Shown: in pieces, positions 15,450 to 17,212 of the stretch
Layout of the letters: the number at the start of each line of letters is the position of its first letter
Position numbering within the stretch: the stretch's first letter is position 1
Assembly (NCBI GenBank): GCA_955652845.1
Contig: CATPBY010000162.1
Span: 1 to 17,212 of the forward strand
From: an uncultured Terriglobales bacterium
GTDB lineage: Bacteria > Acidobacteriota > Terriglobia > Terriglobales > Acidobacteriaceae
DNA length: 17,212 bases
Direction of reading: 5' to 3'
The notes under the pieces: model-generated
The model's database searches: none
Told to the model about the DNA's origin: nothing
The model's input: the letters and a program-made list of their open reading frames with translations, nothing else
Position numbers and translations under genes: made by a program

Positions 15450-15746
15450 TTTACTGGGACCCTTCTATCCATCCTGAAGGGGGCCTAGCCCATCTCTTGG
15501 GATGAGGCTGCCGCGTCCCACCGGAACCAGAAAATCCGAAGCCCTTGTGACCGTAATCCATACCGGATACAGCACTTAAGTTCCACAAGGGTGCCTGGAA
15601 TCAGCTCGGCAACGGTAACAAAGTAGGTTCCGCCCTGTCAACGACGGAAACTCGCAAGTTGGATTACCAAGGACGGGTAATGAACCAGCGTCCTGCCGGA
15701 CAGGTTACCGGCCGTTACTATTAGATGGCAGAGCTGGGGCAGAGGC
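15450..15746. other. Divergent intergenic region between the M23 gene and thiL
   Basis: About 300 bp without a convincing gene. It must hold promoters for both flanking genes. A TTGACA is present on the minus strand near 15636-15641, but no good -10 follows. A 55-codon open stretch on the plus strand (15557-15724) has no good start codon. The main content is the nested inverted repeat at 15522-15632, listed separately. Confidence 0.6.
15522..15632. repeat. Long imperfect nested inverted repeat (possible structured RNA)
   Basis: Four sets of complementary arms nest inside each other: CGGAACC (15522-15528) with GGTTCCG (15626-15632), CCGAAGC (15536-15542) with GCTCGG (15604-15609, one bulge), CCCTTGTG (15542-15549) with CACAAGGG (15584-15591), and GTAATCC (15553-15559) with GGATAC (15565-15570, one bulge) around a 5-nt loop. 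Internal loops are always longer on the right. It could fold on either strand, either in the thiL leader (plus) or the M23 leader (minus), or be an independent RNA. It matches no RNA family I can name. Confidence 0.45.
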
Positions 15747-16757
15747 TTGCCGCCATTTTGGCAGAAATGCATTGTCACTTATATTGGTTTTGATTTGCCT
15801 TCCACGGAAAAAGCGCTGATTTCACGCATCCGAAGCCAGGCGGCCAGGGGAAAAAATGTCGTGGCTGGGATTGGGGACGATGCAGCCGTGCTTCGCCTCC
15901 CCCCGGGACATCAGGTGCTGGTAACGACTGACTTCACGCTGGAGGGAGTTCACTTCCGGCGGGACTGGCAGCCTGCCGAATCGGTCGGTCACCGTTGTCT
16001 CGCGCGAGGCCTGAGCGACATTGCGGCTATGGGGGGAGAACCTGTGGCGGTTTTCCTTTCTCTGGCTTTGCCCGCGAGCTTGTCGCAGACGTGGGTAGAT
16101 GGATTCATGAGCGGCTTTCTGGCGCTGGCTAGAAAATCGGCCGTAGGCCTCGCGGGCGGCGATACCGCCGAATCCCCGGACGGCATTCTGGCCGACGTCG
16201 TAGTGCTTGGGTCGGTGCCAGCGGGGACAGCGACTCTGCGATCCGGAGCTCGCCCGGGAGACCGAATTTATCTAAGCGGAGAGTTGGGAGGGGCAGCGGC
16301 CGCGATTCGCGAGATGAGCGGAAAGCCACGTGGCAGGCTGAAACCTGTGGATTATTCGCGTCATTTTTTTCCGGAACCGCGCCTGGCATTAGGGCGTCTC
16401 ATTCGCCAGAAAGGCTTGGCGTCTGCGATGATCGATATCAGCGACGGGCTTTCGACCGACCTGGCTCACATCTGTGAAGAAAGCGGGATGGGCGCCGAAA
16501 TTCGAGCCGAAGCAATTCCGCTGGCCAGTGTAGGCAAGCCGAGGCATGAGGTTGAGCTTGAGTTGGCCTTGCACGGCGGAGAAGACTACGAATTGCTGTT
16601 CACCGCCCCGCGACAAAAACCTATTCCTCCTCGGATTGCCGGCGTGCCAATCCACTTAATTGGGCACATCACCCGCTCCCGAAAGGTATTGCTGATAAAT
16701 AGAAGTGGTGCGGGTTTCGATTTGCGTCCTCAAGGGTGGGAGCACTTTCGCAAATAG
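15747..16757 (+). CDS. thiL: Thiamine-monophosphate kinase
   Basis: ATP-dependent kinase that turns thiamine monophosphate into thiamine diphosphate, the last step of cofactor synthesis. The product is up to 336 residues (E. coli ThiL 325). Family motifs are all present: GIGDDAAVL (41-49), TTDFTLEGVHF (60-70), LSDIAAMGG, LAGGDTAES, DISDGLSTDL and GGEDYELLFT. The start is uncertain. There is no in-frame ATG ahead of the core; TTG 15747 has GGGG seven nt upstream, and TTG 15795 (LPSTEKALISRIR) gives the more usual N-terminus but no ribosome site. The upstream region carries a structured inverted repeat but not a recognisable TPP riboswitch. No other thi gene is in the window. Confidence 0.93.
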   Translation: MPPFWQKCIVTYIGFDLPSTEKALISRIRSQAARGKNVVAGIGDDAAVLRLPPGHQVLVTTDFTLEGVHFRRDWQPAESVGHRCLARGLSDIAAMGGEPVAVFLSLALPASLSQTWVDGFMSGFLALARKSAVGLAGGDTAESPDGILADVVVLGSVPAGTATLRSGARPGDRIYLSGELGGAAAAIREMSGKPRGRLKPVDYSRHFFPEPRLALGRLIRQKGLASAMIDISDGLSTDLAHICEESGMGAEIRAEAIPLASVGKPRHEVELELALHGGEDYELLFTAPRQKPIPPRIAGVPIHLIGHITRSRKVLLINRSGAGFDLRPQGWEHFRK

Positions 16758-16843
16758 CCAGCTGGATGAGGCTTGATGACTTCCGTGCAGACGTACCTTT
16801 TCTTTCTCTGTTCGTCGAATGGCAGCGGGTCTACAGTAACGAT

Positions 16844-17212
16844 ATGCCGTTCATCCGTTCCGCCGCACTTCTGCTTCTGGCGCTTTCCATCGCGGCAATC
16901 GCCTGGGCCGCACCTCAAGCCGCCGTCGACAATGATTTCATCCAAAAGCAGTTCGGATCGACTTGCACATTATTGTCCGGTCCACCCGTGCTCACGGCCG
17001 ATCTGGATGGCGACGGAATCGAGGACCTGGTAGTCGCCGCCCGTTGCACCAATCCGCTAGTCGACCAGGCTGAGGATAACTTCAGGGTTGTGGATCCCTA
17101 CAATTCCTTTTTCGGTTACGGCGATACTAAGATTACGACGCAGTTCGCCTCTGAGGATCCTCTGACCCGCGGGGTGGTGCTGCTGGTGATCCACGGGGCC
17201 GGATCCGAAGCC
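16844..17212 (+). CDS. Exported FG-GAP/VCBS-like repeat protein, 3' end missing
   Basis: The frame is open from ATG 16844 for 123 codons to the right edge. A signal peptide (PFIRSAALLLLALSIAAIAW, cleavage near WAA-PQ) is followed by LTADLDGDGIEDLVVAA, a DxDGDGxxD calcium-loop motif typical of FG-GAP/VCBS beta-propeller repeats. Only one motif is visible, so the domain call is provisional. An in-frame ATG at 16766 would put 26 residues before the signal peptide and is less likely. No strong ribosome site is seen. It begins 86 bp after thiL on the same strand. Confidence 0.7.
   Translation, partial: MPFIRSAALLLLALSIAAIAWAAPQAAVDNDFIQKQFGSTCTLLSGPPVLTADLDGDGIEDLVVAARCTNPLVDQAEDNFRVVDPYNSFFGYGDTKITTQFASEDPLTRGVVLLVIHGAGSEA

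Noticed and set aside
15671..15690. TPP riboswitch (THI box) upstream of thiL
   Set aside because: GGGTAATGAACCAGCG recalls the 3' THI motif, and GGGTGCC occurs upstream, but the required CTGAGA and CTGAT elements are missing and the motif carries a two-base insertion.
15450..15746. 6S RNA or another known housekeeping RNA
   Set aside because: The hairpin with asymmetric loops is loosely 6S-like, but I cannot identify the conserved closing stem or central bubble on either strand, so no family is claimed.

Overview
The window looks like chromosomal DNA of a Gram-negative, moderately GC-rich bacterium. I infer Acidobacteriota. The reasons are the family mix (a TPR-containing secretin, a BON-domain exported protein, a lipoprotein with 'CGTPGPPLPPSLDLP' after the lipobox and fibronectin-type modules, a delta-proteobacteria/acidobacteria-type MerR regulator) and frequent GTG/TTG starts. 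This placement comes from family recall, not from a marker gene or a search. No rRNA, tRNA, CRISPR array, prophage or insertion sequence was recognised.

Layout, left to right. (1) 1-1880, minus: a secretin that runs off the left edge, with an extended -10 promoter and a 17-bp palindrome in its leader. (2) 2125-4299, plus: smpB (trans-translation) and pepA (leucyl aminopeptidase), both protein quality-control or turnover genes. (3) 4327-5648, minus: a double-BON exported protein, a MerR-type regulator, and a 13-residue lysine-rich mini-gene with its own promoter, Shine-Dalgarno site and intrinsic terminator. (4) 5847-14417, plus: eight genes in a row: hydantoinase-B-like protein, L-threonine dehydrogenase, chorismate synthase, peptide deformylase, a class III PLP aminotransferase, a fibronectin-type lipoprotein, an FAH-family enzyme and a small membrane protein. 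Most are separated by 50-130 bp, so this is a co-directional gene string rather than one clear operon; only aroC and def abut (TGA|ATG). (5) 14434-14491: a nested REP-like palindrome between convergent genes. (6) 14499-15410, minus: a membrane-anchored M23 peptidase with a TTG start. (7) 15450-15746: a divergent intergenic region holding a long, imperfect nested inverted repeat. (8) 15747-16757, plus: thiL (thiamine-phosphate kinase). (9) 16844-17212, plus: the first part of an exported protein with an FG-GAP/VCBS-like calcium-loop motif.

Most of the region is housekeeping: translation and protein turnover (smpB, pepA, def), shikimate end-product synthesis (aroC), threonine/glycine catabolism (tdh), thiamine diphosphate synthesis (thiL) and envelope functions (secretin, BON protein, M23 peptidase, lipoprotein). 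I see no obvious new multi-gene system. The items most worth a second look are the 13-aa lysine-rich gene unit, the structured element between the M23 gene and thiL, and the nested palindrome at 14434-14491.
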